Shown here piece after piece: positions 36,022-45,961 of a DNA stretch of 64,000 nt (position 1 is its first letter; each line of letters starts with the position of its first letter). Made by a program: the position numbers and the translations under genes. This DNA is from Acidovorax sp. 106. GTDB taxonomy: Bacteria; Pseudomonadota; Gammaproteobacteria; Burkholderiales; Burkholderiaceae_C. The notes under the pieces were generated by a model. The model saw only the letters and a program-made list of their open reading frames with translations. It did no database searches and was not told the origin of the DNA. Where the stretch lies: assembly GCF_003663825.1 (NCBI RefSeq), contig NZ_RCCC01000001.1, positions 690,501 to 754,500 on the forward strand, in the 5' to 3' direction.

Positions 36022-36077
36022 GGCTATTCGGCAGGTTCTTGGTACAGTGGCACTCACTGGGAGTTGAATGTTGTCAG

Positions 36078-36088
36078 TTGTCGTACAA
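36078..36088. promoter_or_regulatory. FadR-type operator candidate between udh and gntR
   Basis: TTGTCGTACAA, extended to GTTGTCGTACAAC, matches the family consensus TnGTnnnACnA. A second half-site, ATGTACAAC, follows near 36098. An AT-rich TATTAA lies between them. Confidence 0.65.
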
Positions 36089-36143
36089 CATATTAAAATG
36101 TACAACGCCCCCCCACGAATCGTTATAGGGATAACACTGAGAC

Positions 36144-36878
36144 ATGAGCACCGATACCACTCTCCGCCGCAAACCACGCACGTTGGCCCTGGAGCTTGTG
36201 GATTCCCTGAGCGACCGCATCCGTGAAGGCCGTCTGGCAGTAGGCGACAAGCTGCCCACAGAAGCCGCCATCATGGCCGAGTTCGATGTCAGCCGCACCG
36301 TGGTGCGCGAGGCCATCTCCAAGCTGCAAGCGTCGGGTTTAGTGGAGACGCGCCATGGCATTGGCACGTTTGTGTTGGGCATGGGCCAGACACCTGGTTT
36401 CAAGATCACCCCCGATCAGTTCAGCACCTTGCGCGATGTCATTGCCGTGCTGGAGCTGCGCATTGGGGTGGAAACCGAGGCCGCCGCTTTGGCAGCGCTG
36501 CGCCGCACTGACGCCAATGTGGCCACCATGCGCCAGGCACTCAATGCAGTGGCGCAAGCCGTGGACGAGGGGCGCGATGCGGTGTCTGCCGACTTTCAGT
36601 TTCACCTGGAGATTGCGCGTGCCACGCAGAACAGCCACTTCATCGAGCTGATCAGCACCCTGGGCAGCATGATCATCCCTCGCGCGCGGCTGGAAGGGCC
36701 TGACGCCCAAAGCGACGAGCGCCGCCAGTACCTTCGCAGGGTCAATGGCGAACACGAAAACGTTTTTGATGCCATCGTGGGACAGGACCCCGAGGCCGCC
36801 CGCGCCGCCATGCGCACCCACCTGGCCAACAGCCGCGAGCGCCGCCGCCGCGCCCAGGCAGAGGCCGGTTCACAGTAA
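36144..36878 (+). CDS. GntR-family (FadR subfamily) regulator of uronate genes
   Basis: A 244-residue repressor-type regulator. The winged helix-turn-helix (about 12-75) has LPTEAAIMAEFDVSRTVVREAISKL and the GIGTFVL wing. The FCD domain (about 90-230) shows metal-ligand-type histidines in DFQFHLEIARA, NGEHENVFDAI and MRTHLANS. It is divergent from the udh-lactonase-TRAP operon and probably represses it until a uronate or aldarate binds. Confidence 0.9.
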   Translation: MSTDTTLRRKPRTLALELVDSLSDRIREGRLAVGDKLPTEAAIMAEFDVSRTVVREAISKLQASGLVETRHGIGTFVLGMGQTPGFKITPDQFSTLRDVIAVLELRIGVETEAAALAALRRTDANVATMRQALNAVAQAVDEGRDAVSADFQFHLEIARATQNSHFIELISTLGSMIIPRARLEGPDAQSDERRQYLRRVNGEHENVFDAIVGQDPEAARAAMRTHLANSRERRRRAQAEAGSQ

Positions 36879-37391
36879 AGCGTTTCAGGCGTGGCTGGCC
36901 TGGCACCACGCATCCTCAGCACACACCAAGCGGTAGATGGGCGCTGCGGATAGGTAGGGGCTGCCAGGCGCACAACGCAGCCATCGCTATTGCTATTGCG
37001 ACGATTGGCTTGCAAAGCAGACCGCCCGAAACCGCAGGTGCACACGGCGCGGTGATTCGTGCAAAGGGCCCCTAGTGCCCCGAGCTGGAGATTCGTTTCA
37101 TCTAGACGCCGAGCATCGCCGCCATGCTGCGCGTTGCAAATCCTCGCGATGGCTTCGGCTATCGCTGCGGTTTGCGCCTTGCCTGACGACGATTTCAACC
37201 TCTTTATTTCAGCAAAGAACTTCCAACCCGGGACACTGGAGCCTGCCCGCGGGCTTGAACCTGGGTCGCAAGCATCGGCCTGCACAGTTTTGGCCATTTT
37301 GGCCAAAAGCCATTGCGCCACAAGCGCAGCAAGCTATTTATTTGATAGCAAAATAGCGCAACCACCGTGAGCGCATGGCGCCCAAGGCCCT
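36879..37391. other. Intergenic region, 513 bp, no gene recognised
   Basis: Open frames here do not look like proteins. Two features stand out: a perfect inverted repeat TTTTGGCC/GGCCAAAA (37288-37295 and 37301-37308), and a copy of the interspersed element at 37318-37358. The part 37040-37210 looks like decayed sequence, but I cannot say of what. Confidence 0.5.
37318..37358 (+). repeat. Interspersed element, partial copy
   Basis: CACAAGCGCAGCAAGCTATTTATTTGATAGC parallels the right half of the copy at 24848-24900. Confidence 0.65.
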
Positions 37392-38381
37392 TCACTTGTT
37401 GGAAATGATGGTGAGCAATTCCTCACGGGTTGCCGGATCTTTCATGTATTTGGCGTACAGCGGCGACATGCGCCGCACGAATGCGGAGGCATCTTTCACC
37501 CGGATGAACTGCGCGCCGTGTTTGGCCGTGACTTCCTGGGCTTGTGCCACCCGCTGGTTCCACAGATCACGCATCAACAGCGCGGAACGCCTTCCTGCGT
37601 CTTGGAATGCGGCACGGTCTGGTTCAGACAATTTGCTCCACAGGGCCGTGGACACCAGCAGCACCTCGGGCGAGATCACATGGTTGGTGACATAGACATG
37701 CTTGGCCACTTTGTAGTGGCCTGTGGACTCGTAGGACGGGATGTTGTTCTCGGCGCAATCAATGGAGCCTTTCTCAAAAGCCTCCAGCACATCCTTGAAT
37801 GCCAGCGGAACAGGCTTGGCGTCTAACAACTGCACCATCTCTGTGAAGATTTCGGAGCGCACGCGGATGTTGGCTCCGGCCAGTTCACGCAAACTGGTGG
37901 GCTTGCGCGTGGCGCAGTAAAAGGACCGTGCGCCACCGTCATACCAGCCCAACACCACAAAGCCCGCAGCCTTCAAACTGGCGGCGTAGCGCTCACCCAG
38001 TGCACCATCGAGATAGCGAAACATGTGCGCTGAATCGTGAAACAGGAAAGGCAAGCTGAGCACCCGCACACCCGGTACCGCATCGGCCAACGGACCGACG
38101 CTGAATTCGGCAATGTCCAGCTCGCCACTTTTGATCATCTGAACCGCCTTGGGTTGATCGCCCAGGCTGGCGTTCGAGAACACCTCAATCTGGTAGCGCC
38201 CCTGGGTTCCCCTCTTCACATCCTCTGCAAAGCTCTTCATGGCTTGGGTGACTGGGTAGCCCTCAGGGTGCACATTCCAGGCTCTCAAGCGGGTTTGCGC
38301 CCACGCAGGGGCAGCGCACAATGCCGCCGCCAGTGCCCACAGGGCGCAGCGACGATTCCAAAATGTCAACAATGGGTTCAT
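37392..38381 (-). CDS. Orphan TRAP substrate-binding protein (DctP type)
   Basis: A second periplasmic receptor, 329 residues. The signal peptide ends near APAWAQ (residues 24-29). The signature CAENNIPSYESTGHYKVAKH closely parallels the receptor of the uronate operon, so the ligand is probably similar. No permease genes are attached. It is a single gene with its own operator-like site 67 bp upstream and lies beside a chemoreceptor gene. It may feed the dctQM pair at 31-33 kb or present ligand to a sensor. Confidence 0.9.
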   Translation of the reverse strand: MNPLLTFWNRRCALWALAAALCAAPAWAQTRLRAWNVHPEGYPVTQAMKSFAEDVKRGTQGRYQIEVFSNASLGDQPKAVQMIKSGELDIAEFSVGPLADAVPGVRVLSLPFLFHDSAHMFRYLDGALGERYAASLKAAGFVVLGWYDGGARSFYCATRKPTSLRELAGANIRVRSEIFTEMVQLLDAKPVPLAFKDVLEAFEKGSIDCAENNIPSYESTGHYKVAKHVYVTNHVISPEVLLVSTALWSKLSEPDRAAFQDAGRRSALLMRDLWNQRVAQAQEVTAKHGAQFIRVKDASAFVRRMSPLYAKYMKDPATREELLTIISNK

Positions 38382-38447
38382 GGAAGTTCTTCCTTTGGTC
38401 AGCGGCGAATCTCACCCACAGTCAGCGCCCCAATGCGAGACACCAAC

Positions 38448-38465
38448 TAGTACGACGTCATACAA
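38448..38465. promoter_or_regulatory. Composite FadR-type operator upstream of the orphan dctP
   Basis: TAGTACGACGTCATACAA contains two overlapping GTnnnAC units (GTacgAC and GTcatAC). It matches 15 of 18 bases of a site upstream of kdgD (52891-52908). Confidence 0.62.
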
Positions 38466-38801
38466 GAAATCTCTGTCTAGAGGCCTGAGGCTTGCGCGGG
38501 GGACGCGTTCAAGCGCGCCCCGAAAATGCGGCATCGAATGGGCATCGGTATAGATGCCAACAGGGGCCTGTGCGGCACCGGGCGACATGGCATTTGGATG
38601 TGCAGCGCGTCCCAGGGGTATGCCCAGGCCGCCAAGGGTGTGCAGCCCCCTGGCCTGGGCCGCACATGCCAAGCGCTGTGTGAACAGCCCCTCCTTAGGG
38701 CCTGTTCACAGCATTCGAGGCGGGCAACTCTCAGGCAAAAAATAGAGCGGCACCCCACGCGCACAGAGGGCTATGCACCGGGCAATGGGGTCAGCAATGC
38801 A
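38466..38801. other. Intergenic region with long hairpin
   Basis: No gene recognised. A hairpin with perfect 9-bp arms, TGTGAACAG (38679-38687) and CTGTTCACA (38702-38710), extends inward with further GC pairs. It lies about 90 bp after the chemoreceptor stop and may end the pectin operon; no T-run is seen. Confidence 0.55.
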
Positions 38802-40418
38802 TCACACACGGGTCAGGCGCAGCGCGGGGGAGCGGATGCGTGACGCGGGTGACGGCACGGCGCTTGCGCCTGCGTCAAACTGGCCGATGGCTTGCAGCAT
38901 GGACGCGGCCTGGGCTTTCAAACTGTCGGCAGCGGCAGAAGACTCTTCCACCAAAGCCGCATTCTGCTGAGTCATGTGCTCCAGCTCATGGATAGATTGG
39001 TGGATGAGGGAGACTTCCTGCCGCTGGTTCTGCGAGGAATCGGCGATTTGCGCAATCATGCCGCTGACGCTAGACACTGACTTCACCAGGTCCTGGATCG
39101 TGGCCCCGGCAGTGGCCACCATTTCAGAGCCCGTTTCGATGTTGCTGACCGATGCATTGATCAATTGCTTGATCTCTTTGGCGGCTTCTGCAGAGCGTTG
39201 CGCCAGACTGCGCACTTCACTGGCAACGACTGCAAATCCTCGGCCCTGCTCGCCTGCACGCGCAGCTTCCACCGCCGCATTGAGTGCCAGGATATTGGTC
39301 TGGAACGCGATCCCATCGATCACTCCGATGATGTCACTGATCTTGCGTGAGCTGTCTGTGATGGTCTGCATGTTCTGAACCACATTGGTCACGACGTACC
39401 CGCCACGGGCTGCAATCTCTGAGGCGGTACCGGCCAGTTCATTGGCTTGGCGTGCAGATTCGGAGGATTGCGCAATGGTTTGTTGCAGATGCTGGATGGC
39501 GGCATTGGTACGCTGCAAACTGTTGGCGCTCTCCTCGGTGCGGCTGGACAGGTCTTGGTTTCCAGCCGCAATCTCGCCACTCACGTCGCTCACGCTGCGG
39601 GCGCTCTCCTGAACTTGCCCAATCAATTGGCGCAATGATGTGGTCATGGCGGCCAGGCTGGTCTGCAGCGTACCGATTTCATCGTGCCGGTCGCGCGTGA
39701 CCGAAATGGTCAGGTCGCCATGGCCGACTTTTTCCATGGCATCTCCGACCGACTGCAGTGGGCGTGTGATGCTGCGCGTGATGGTGATCGCCAAGATCAC
39801 GACCAGCAGGGCTCCCAGTGCAATCAGACCTGCGCTGAGCCGTATCGCTGCGCTGTAGCGCTCTGCCGCTTCTTCTTCGGCCGCCAAAGCGCCTTCTTGG
39901 TTGTATTTGATGAGAGCAGTCAACGACTTCTCTGCGTCACCCATGACGACCGCCAATTTCTCGTTCAGAGCGTACAGCTGGGCCTCATCCCGCACCTCGC
40001 TGGCTTTCATGAACACCAGCAGATTGGCGGACCCCGTGGCCACGTTGTCGATGCGTTGCCTGAGCTCATCAAAGAGCTGCTTTTCTTGCGCAGGCATCTG
40101 TCGCCCGGCATACGCATTGAGCACCTTCTCAATGTTGCCTGCATGCCTTTTGATGTCGGTTTCACGCACCGTCACTTCGCTGACTTTGCTGGTGGGCAAA
40201 AGCCGCAACTGAGAGCGCCTGGTGCTGTGCACGTAGTGACGAATCTCGTTGGTTTCCTTGAGCCCACTCAACCAGCGCTGGGTGATCACCTGGGTGCCAC
40301 CATAGACCGTCTTCAGCTGGTAAAGGCTGAACAGGGATGTGCTGACAGAAATCAGCAAGATGGCCAAAAAGGCAATGGCCAGCTTGGTGCCAATGGACGA
40401 CGTTTTTTTGGGCTGCAT
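38802..40418 (-). CDS. Methyl-accepting chemotaxis protein
   Basis: A chemoreceptor of 538 residues. Membrane segments at about 12-34 and 190-212 enclose a small helical, probably four-helix-bundle, periplasmic domain. A HAMP domain (about 213-265) and the signalling domain follow, with the hairpin tip [17 protein letters not shown] sequences and the conserved [20 protein letters not shown]. No CheR-binding pentapeptide is at the C-terminus. I start at [10 protein letters not shown]. It lies 92 bp after pectate lyase on the same strand, so it may belong to that operon and sense pectin products. Confidence 0.93.
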   Translation of the reverse strand: MQPKKTSSIGTKLAIAFLAILLISVSTSLFSLYQLKTVYGGTQVITQRWLSGLKETNEIRHYVHSTRRSQLRLLPTSKVSEVTVRETDIKRHAGNIEKVLNAYAGRQMPAQEKQLFDELRQRIDNVATGSANLLVFMKASEVRDEAQLYALNEKLAVVMGDAEKSLTALIKYNQEGALAAEEEAAERYSAAIRLSAGLIALGALLVVILAITITRSITRPLQSVGDAMEKVGHGDLTISVTRDRHDEIGTLQTSLAAMTTSLRQLIGQVQESARSVSDVSGEIAAGNQDLSSRTEESANSLQRTNAAIQHLQQTIAQSSESARQANELAGTASEIAARGGYVVTNVVQNMQTITDSSRKISDIIGVIDGIAFQTNILALNAAVEAARAGEQGRGFAVVASEVRSLAQRSAEAAKEIKQLINASVSNIETGSEMVATAGATIQDLVKSVSSVSGMIAQIADSSQNQRQEVSLIHQSIHELEHMTQQNAALVEESSAAADSLKAQAASMLQAIGQFDAGASAVPSPASRIRSPALRLTRV

Positions 40419-40510
40419 AGGGCCCCCTTCTGTGGACAATCGGGTTGAGGGTAAGGCGCGGCACGGGCTGGCGGCTTGCCATCCCAGCCGGCCATTGCAT
40501 TGGGGAAGGC

Positions 40511-41854
40511 CTACAGGCGGCCAGCCCCTGCTTTGGCACGCACACTGCGACTGACTTCGCTGGCCTGCTCGATAGCACCATGCAAGACAGGTTGCCAGCC
40601 CACATCGGCACTCAAGGCCGCGCCTGGGTTGGCGGAGCGCAAGCCCGACAACAGGTCCACGGCACGGCCGTTGTGCAGATTGCCTTGGCCAAACAATGTG
40701 CTCCCCTTCCACAACTTGGTCAGTTGCGTATCCAACACGCCCCCTTTGGACTCCCAGACATTGTTTTGCGCATAGATACGGGAATTCAACCCCACCCCGA
40801 TGGAATAGCCATGGGCATACTCCGCCGCCTTGTCTGCCAGATACAGGTTGTTGTACAGGTGCACTTGTCCGTAGCGCACACGGGGCGAGCGCTCTTTGGT
40901 GTTCTCCCAAAGGTTGTGGTGAAAACTGACCTTCAGCTTGCCCTCGTCGAGCTTCTGGCTGTCACTGGACCCCACGAGGTTCGTCTTGTCATGGTTCTTG
41001 AAGTGGTTGTAAGACACCGTCACGAAGTTGGACTGCAGGGTGATGTCCAACAGCCCGTCGTGGTGCTGAATCGGGCGTCCCAGGGCCACTCGGGCCGTAT
41101 GGTCTGGGCGATCTCCGTCACTGAAAGTGCAGTGATCGATCCAGACATGGGTCGCTCCGCGCAAAGCAACGGTGTCGTATTCAGAGTTCCACTCTCCATG
41201 GGCGTTGTCCTTGGGGTCCCATTCCGGAAAATAGTCAAAAGCGTCCGCAAAGTGGATGTTGCGCACGATGACGTTGTCCACCTTGTCAAGAAACAGCATG
41301 CCGTGCAGGATCTGCGCATCACCCCCTACGCCGATCAAACTGGTATTGGACGGAACACGCACCACCACCCGTTTGGCCTGGTTCGCAGAGGAGCGCTTGC
41401 GCGCATCTTCCAAAGGACCGGTGGGTGGATTTTTGCCCCAGGTGGCGGGATCGTAAGCCTTCACGTAGGCCGCGAAATCAAAGACTGGATCACGGTATTC
41501 GGCCTCTCCCATAGGCCGCAGAGCGTCATCCACACTCAAGTCGATGGTGCCGTGAATGCGCACGATCTTGGGCTGACTGCCGGCACGCTCCAACGCGGCC
41601 ACCAGCTCACTGCGATTGCGCACATCAAAGACATGCTCGGGGGTGGCATCCGCACCACCCCGCGTGCCCCCTTCGGCCGCTCCCCAGCCGTCATTGGCCG
41701 CAAGCACTTGGCGCATGACATCCACAGAGGCCGATGTCTTCTCGGACAGGGGGGGCACAAACGAAGGGGCGACACAACCCGCCGCAAGTGCCATACAGGC
41801 CAATGCGGTCAGGAGTCTCCAACGGGTTGCGCTGCGATGGGAAGGTTGGCTCAT
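40511..41854 (-). CDS. Pectate lyase, polysaccharide lyase family 1, lipoprotein
   Basis: It cleaves de-esterified pectin by beta-elimination. It has 447 residues. The signal has a classical lipobox LAAGC (about 25-29), so the mature enzyme should be lipid-anchored. PL1 motifs are [31 protein letters not shown] and [20 protein letters not shown], the last holding the catalytic arginine region. It is the last enzyme gene of the operon running down from 50.1 kb, preceded by pectin methylesterase. Confidence 0.93.
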   Translation of the reverse strand: MSQPSHRSATRWRLLTALACMALAAGCVAPSFVPPLSEKTSASVDVMRQVLAANDGWGAAEGGTRGGADATPEHVFDVRNRSELVAALERAGSQPKIVRIHGTIDLSVDDALRPMGEAEYRDPVFDFAAYVKAYDPATWGKNPPTGPLEDARKRSSANQAKRVVVRVPSNTSLIGVGGDAQILHGMLFLDKVDNVIVRNIHFADAFDYFPEWDPKDNAHGEWNSEYDTVALRGATHVWIDHCTFSDGDRPDHTARVALGRPIQHHDGLLDITLQSNFVTVSYNHFKNHDKTNLVGSSDSQKLDEGKLKVSFHHNLWENTKERSPRVRYGQVHLYNNLYLADKAAEYAHGYSIGVGLNSRIYAQNNVWESKGGVLDTQLTKLWKGSTLFGQGNLHNGRAVDLLSGLRSANPGAALSADVGWQPVLHGAIEQASEVSRSVRAKAGAGRL

Positions 41855-42059
41855 ACAGGTCTCCAAAGTCATTGTTGTTAAATCGCCCCAAGGGCACTGC
41901 CAGCGCGGACACACGCCCCACCATTGCGCCGCACCACGCGCTGCTTTCGTGCAGAGGCGGGAGGCTCACCCATAGCGCCATCACCTGCTTCATGGGCAGC
42001 TCGGCTCAAGGGATCGCCACCCCTCGCGCTGGGGCAAACTGCACCGGCGCAGAGGCGCC

Positions 42060-43343
42060 TCATGGATCGGTAGAGGCAAAAAGGTGCATGGGCGTGTTGT
42101 TGAACTCGGCAAACCGATTGCCTGCGCTACTGAACGGGCGCGCAGACGTGGATGCGCCCCATGGGGCCGGCTGATGCACATGGGCACCCAAGTGGCTATC
42201 ACGCACCACCAGTTGGCCATTGATAGCGCTTTGCGAGGTGTATGCCCCTGAAGGTATGCCCTCATCCCACGCGCGCCCCAAATGCACCGAACTCTGCGGA
42301 GTCTGCGCATCCGCAGTGAACCGGGAAGCGTGAATCAAGATGCCATAGGGACTGTGCGTCGCCGTGCTCGGCGCCAACATGCTGGGGGCGCTCCCTATGG
42401 GCAGCCTGGCACTGGTGAAATGCAGCGTGCAGCGGTCCAACACAAGCAACCCACGCCCGAACACAAAATCCACATCCCCCTGAATGTGAGAATCCCGAAA
42501 ATACGCACGGGCCACCGTGCCAAGGGTCGCCGTCTTCACATACAGACTGTCTTGGTGCCCTATCACCCGGACGTTCTCAAAGACCAGCTGATCACCCTGG
42601 GTCATCAACGCAACGGCCTGGGCCCCAGATGCCCCGCTGGCACCTGGCGGGTAACCCATGCCATGCACAACGCCCTGCATGGCATCGTTGACGAAACTCA
42701 CATTTTTGGCATGAAAGGCATCGCTGTACACCGCAAAGGTGGCACTGCCACTGGTGCCGTACGTTGCCCCCGCCAGATGGGGGTGGCAGGCATTGGCAAT
42801 CACTGCATGCGGGGTTTTGGCCTTGCCGTTGTAGTTGCTGCCCACAATGGCCACAGCATGGGCGTCGGGCGATGCGCCATACAGTGTGACGGGGGCTTTG
42901 CCCAACACACACACCGTTTCACGGTACGTGCCTGGCCGCACTTCGATGTAGTAACGCCGATCGGTGGCGCTGCGCGCAGGAACCGCATCAACGGCAGCCT
43001 GAACGGTCCTGTGGCTACCACTGCCATCTGCAGCCACCACAAAGTGCGACTCAAAGGCACTGGCGTCGCCCAATGCGGCAGGAGCCCAACCGTCCGCCAC
43101 CAAACCTTGCCCTTGGGGGCCCGTCAGTTGACCCGCTTGGGCAAGGTAGTTGGTCACGGTGTATTGAAGGGCCTGGGTTTCGGTGAGCTGCGGTCGCGCA
43201 GCCCCCAGGGGCATGCGCCCCGCAGCTGCAACTTGGGCCACAGGCGGTTTGTGCGAACACGCCCACAATGCGAGCACACCCATGCAGCCTACGATGCCAC
43301 GCAGGAAGCCCCACCCCCATGGCAGATGCAAGTCGGCAGCCAT
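42060..43343 (-). CDS. Pectin methylesterase, carbohydrate esterase family 8, lipoprotein
   Basis: It removes methyl esters from pectin so that the lyase can act. It has 427 residues. The N-terminal signal ends in a probable lipobox, LWAC. Family motifs: GSGSHRTVQAAVDAVP (substrate groove), GHQDSLYV, the catalytic aspartates in GDVDFVFGRG, and LGRAWDEG. I choose the ATG that follows a GAGGAG site by 8 nt; a GTG three codons earlier is an alternative. It lies between ogl and pectate lyase in one operon. Confidence 0.92.
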   Translation of the reverse strand: MAADLHLPWGWGFLRGIVGCMGVLALWACSHKPPVAQVAAAGRMPLGAARPQLTETQALQYTVTNYLAQAGQLTGPQGQGLVADGWAPAALGDASAFESHFVVAADGSGSHRTVQAAVDAVPARSATDRRYYIEVRPGTYRETVCVLGKAPVTLYGASPDAHAVAIVGSNYNGKAKTPHAVIANACHPHLAGATYGTSGSATFAVYSDAFHAKNVSFVNDAMQGVVHGMGYPPGASGASGAQAVALMTQGDQLVFENVRVIGHQDSLYVKTATLGTVARAYFRDSHIQGDVDFVFGRGLLVLDRCTLHFTSARLPIGSAPSMLAPSTATHSPYGILIHASRFTADAQTPQSSVHLGRAWDEGIPSGAYTSQSAINGQLVVRDSHLGAHVHQPAPWGASTSARPFSSAGNRFAEFNNTPMHLFASTDP

Positions 43344-43447
43344 TGGCAGCACTCCTCAAAAGGTTGGTTGGTGCACAAATGCAAGGCACTTCCAAGATCC
43401 ATCCGGCACCGGAGTTCCAGTGCTGGATGGAGCGATGCCTCAGCGCA

Positions 43448-44596
43448 TCAAAGATCTGCCAGGTACAGCGCCGGCTCGCCCTCGATGTCCGACGTGTAGA
43501 GCACTTGCTTGTCCCCAGGGGCAAAAGAGGGGTGGGGATGGGTCACTTGCCGGTTGCCCTTGTACACACGCCAAGAGCTGTCGTGCCGGGCAATGCGGCG
43601 GGTCGTGCCAGCCTTCAAATCAAACAGGTGCAGGTAAGGATCGTTCTCGATCTGGTGTGCGCCACCATCAGAGACGTCCACCGGGGTGTTCGATCCGTCG
43701 CCCACGATCAGACTGCCATCAAAATTGCTCATCAAATGAGAGCAAGGCGGCATCGACATGAGGGTGCGCGTCTTCAGCGTTGCAGGGTCCAAGGAGCTGA
43801 TGGTGCGCTCTCTTTGCCCTTTGAAGTAAGACACGTACACCATTGCAGAGCCATCCGGCACCCAAAACTCATGGGTGCAACTCTCACCGGGTTCATGGAC
43901 CTTGGCACACCGCAAATTGCGCCCATCTTCATCGATGAACCACATGCGGGCATCAATCAGATCATGGTTACCCTCGTGGCAAAAAGCCACGGTACCGTCA
44001 TCAAAGGGTCGGTATTGAGGGTGCCCCAACCACAGGTTTTCTTGGTGAATGACATCACGCGCCCCCGTCTGCAGATCAATCCGAATCAGACGGCAGCGGG
44101 GCTTGCGGTGGAACATTTCCGCAAACTTCTTCCAGTCGGTCAGCGCGAACCAGTCCGTGGCCGAGATCTCGATTCCCACCATTTTTGTGCAGGCAGAGTT
44201 GGCCACCCAGGTGCCATAGCCCACCCAATCAGAGGGCACCTGATAGACCACGTCCTCTTGCAGGGTGTGAATGTCCAGCCGAATGAGCTGCCTCTCGGCG
44301 CGCACAAAGTACAGGTACTGATCGTCAGGACTCAGAAAACCCCCGAAGGTGTTTTCACCCGCCTGGTCGCTCAACTGCGTCGCCGTCTGCGCCTGCAAAT
44401 CCAGAAGGTGATAGTTCCAGTGCTCGCCGAACTGAGCGCCGAACACCAGCCGATGACCATCATTGGTGAAACACTTCTGATAGAAGTACGTGCGATGGCA
44501 GGTAACGTCCTTGGGGGTGAGCCGTGTGACTTTGGCACCGGTGTCAGGGTCTTGGCGGGAAACAAAGGCCAAGGAGCGGGTGGTGGCTTTGCTCAT
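43448..44596 (-). CDS. ogl: Oligogalacturonate lyase, polysaccharide lyase family 22
   Basis: A cytoplasmic enzyme of 382 residues that cleaves short oligogalacturonides to 5-keto-4-deoxyuronate and galacturonate. There is no signal peptide. The seven-bladed propeller shows the conserved CHRTYFYQKCFTNDG, WLGHPQYRPFDD, FCHEGNHDLIDARMW and EPGESCTHEFW stretches, which contain the metal-binding histidines. It starts about 20 bp after the binding-protein gene, so imported oligomers are its likely substrate. Confidence 0.92.
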   Translation of the reverse strand: MSKATTRSLAFVSRQDPDTGAKVTRLTPKDVTCHRTYFYQKCFTNDGHRLVFGAQFGEHWNYHLLDLQAQTATQLSDQAGENTFGGFLSPDDQYLYFVRAERQLIRLDIHTLQEDVVYQVPSDWVGYGTWVANSACTKMVGIEISATDWFALTDWKKFAEMFHRKPRCRLIRIDLQTGARDVIHQENLWLGHPQYRPFDDGTVAFCHEGNHDLIDARMWFIDEDGRNLRCAKVHEPGESCTHEFWVPDGSAMVYVSYFKGQRERTISSLDPATLKTRTLMSMPPCSHLMSNFDGSLIVGDGSNTPVDVSDGGAHQIENDPYLHLFDLKAGTTRRIARHDSSWRVYKGNRQVTHPHPSFAPGDKQVLYTSDIEGEPALYLADL

Positions 44597-44617
44597 GGAT
44601 GAAAAGCGTCTCACTTT

Positions 44618-45916
44618 TCACTTGATACGTTGCAGCAGCTTGTTGCCGTCACTGACCAACCGTGCAGCAGCCTCTTGCTCGGTGATTTTTCCGTAGGCCA
44701 CCATTTCAAAAACTTCGCGCATGAATTTGTTGAAACGGGCGTTTTCAAACAGGGGCGAGGGCAGGTCGATCTTTCCGTCCTCTTTGAGCTTCTTGATCTG
44801 CAAATAAGCTTTGAGTTCGGTGCCTTGCAGCAAATCTGTACGGGCCAGTGCGCGGAACTGAGCGTCCGAAGCAGGCACGCCCCGCGTCAATCCCAGCACA
44901 GAGGCAGCTTCTGCCGAAGTCAGCAAGAAATTCATGAACTTGGCGGCCACCTCGGGATGCTTCGACTTCTTGCTCACAGCGAACATCAATGCAGGACGGC
45001 CGAACATGCCGCTGTTCTTCGCATTGGGTACGGTCAAAAAGTCACCCACGTCCAGCTTCTGATCTTTGTTCAGCGTGCTGTTGCGCAGGCCAATCACGGA
45101 ATCCCAGGTGTAGTTGCCAGCCCAGTTGCCTACCACCCAATCCTGCTGCTGTTCTGTCGGCTTTTCAGCACCACCCAAGGAGGCACGCACAGGCAAAGGC
45201 ACGCCGACATTGTTGCCCACCAGCTTCTTGTACGTCTGCACCCACTCCAGGGCTGCGGCCTCGCTCATTGCCACCTTGGGCTGGGTTGGGTGCACATACG
45301 GTGTTCCATACTTCTGCATGATGAAGGTCTGCGACAACAAAATCATGTCGTACAACTCACCATCTATCACATACGCTTTGTCCCCCTGCTTTTGCTTGAG
45401 CACGGGGCCTGCGGCATACAACTCCTCCCAGGTCGTGGGCATCTTGAGGCCAGAGCGCTCCAGTGCAGCACGGTTCCACAACATCACCCGGGCGGTGTAA
45501 GAGACAGGCAGTGCATTGAGCTTGCTATTGACCAAGCCAGTCTTCAGATCTGCAGCACTGAACTGGGCAAGATCCATCACGGCTTTGCTTTGATTGAGGT
45601 CGTAAAACCCTTCGCCTGTTTTGGAGAACGTCGAGAGCCAAGCCCAATTGATCTGCATGATGTCGGGCTCAGAGCCACCTGCGATTTGGGTAGACAACCG
45701 CTCCAGGTACCCGTTAAAGCCCATGTACTCGGCTTTGATCTTGACATTGGGGTTCTTGGCCTCGAAAGCCGCAATCGCCTTGAGGGTCGCCTCGTGGCGA
45801 GCAGCCCCCCCCCACCACGAGAAACGCAGCGTCAAGGGCTCTTGGGCGTGTGCGGCAGGCATAACGCCCACCCAAAATGCCAATGCTGCAGCAAGCAAGC
45901 CAGTACGTCTTTGCAT
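44618..45916 (-). CDS. Sugar ABC transporter substrate-binding protein
   Basis: A family-1 extracellular solute-binding protein of 432 residues. The signal peptide ends AAHAQ (about 21-25); the mature start is EPLTLRFSWWGGAARHEATLKAI. It shows the DIMQINWAWL and LRNSTLNKDQKLDVGDFLTVP features of carbohydrate receptors. The operon places it with two permeases and an ATPase on one side and oligogalacturonate lyase on the other, so its ligand is probably an oligogalacturonide. An A/T-rich stretch and a GGAG site precede the start. Confidence 0.93.
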   Translation of the reverse strand: MQRRTGLLAAALAFWVGVMPAAHAQEPLTLRFSWWGGAARHEATLKAIAAFEAKNPNVKIKAEYMGFNGYLERLSTQIAGGSEPDIMQINWAWLSTFSKTGEGFYDLNQSKAVMDLAQFSAADLKTGLVNSKLNALPVSYTARVMLWNRAALERSGLKMPTTWEELYAAGPVLKQKQGDKAYVIDGELYDMILLSQTFIMQKYGTPYVHPTQPKVAMSEAAALEWVQTYKKLVGNNVGVPLPVRASLGGAEKPTEQQQDWVVGNWAGNYTWDSVIGLRNSTLNKDQKLDVGDFLTVPNAKNSGMFGRPALMFAVSKKSKHPEVAAKFMNFLLTSAEAASVLGLTRGVPASDAQFRALARTDLLQGTELKAYLQIKKLKEDGKIDLPSPLFENARFNKFMREVFEMVAYGKITEQEAAARLVSDGNKLLQRIK

Positions 45917-45961
45917 TTTTGTCTCCTGAATATATTTATAAATTTTAAAAATCGGGAGTAT

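Noticed and set aside
36602..37321. Minus-strand frame of 239 codons after the GntR gene
   Set aside because: It overlaps the regulator antisense, and the rest reads as low-quality sequence without a family. I left the region as non-coding.
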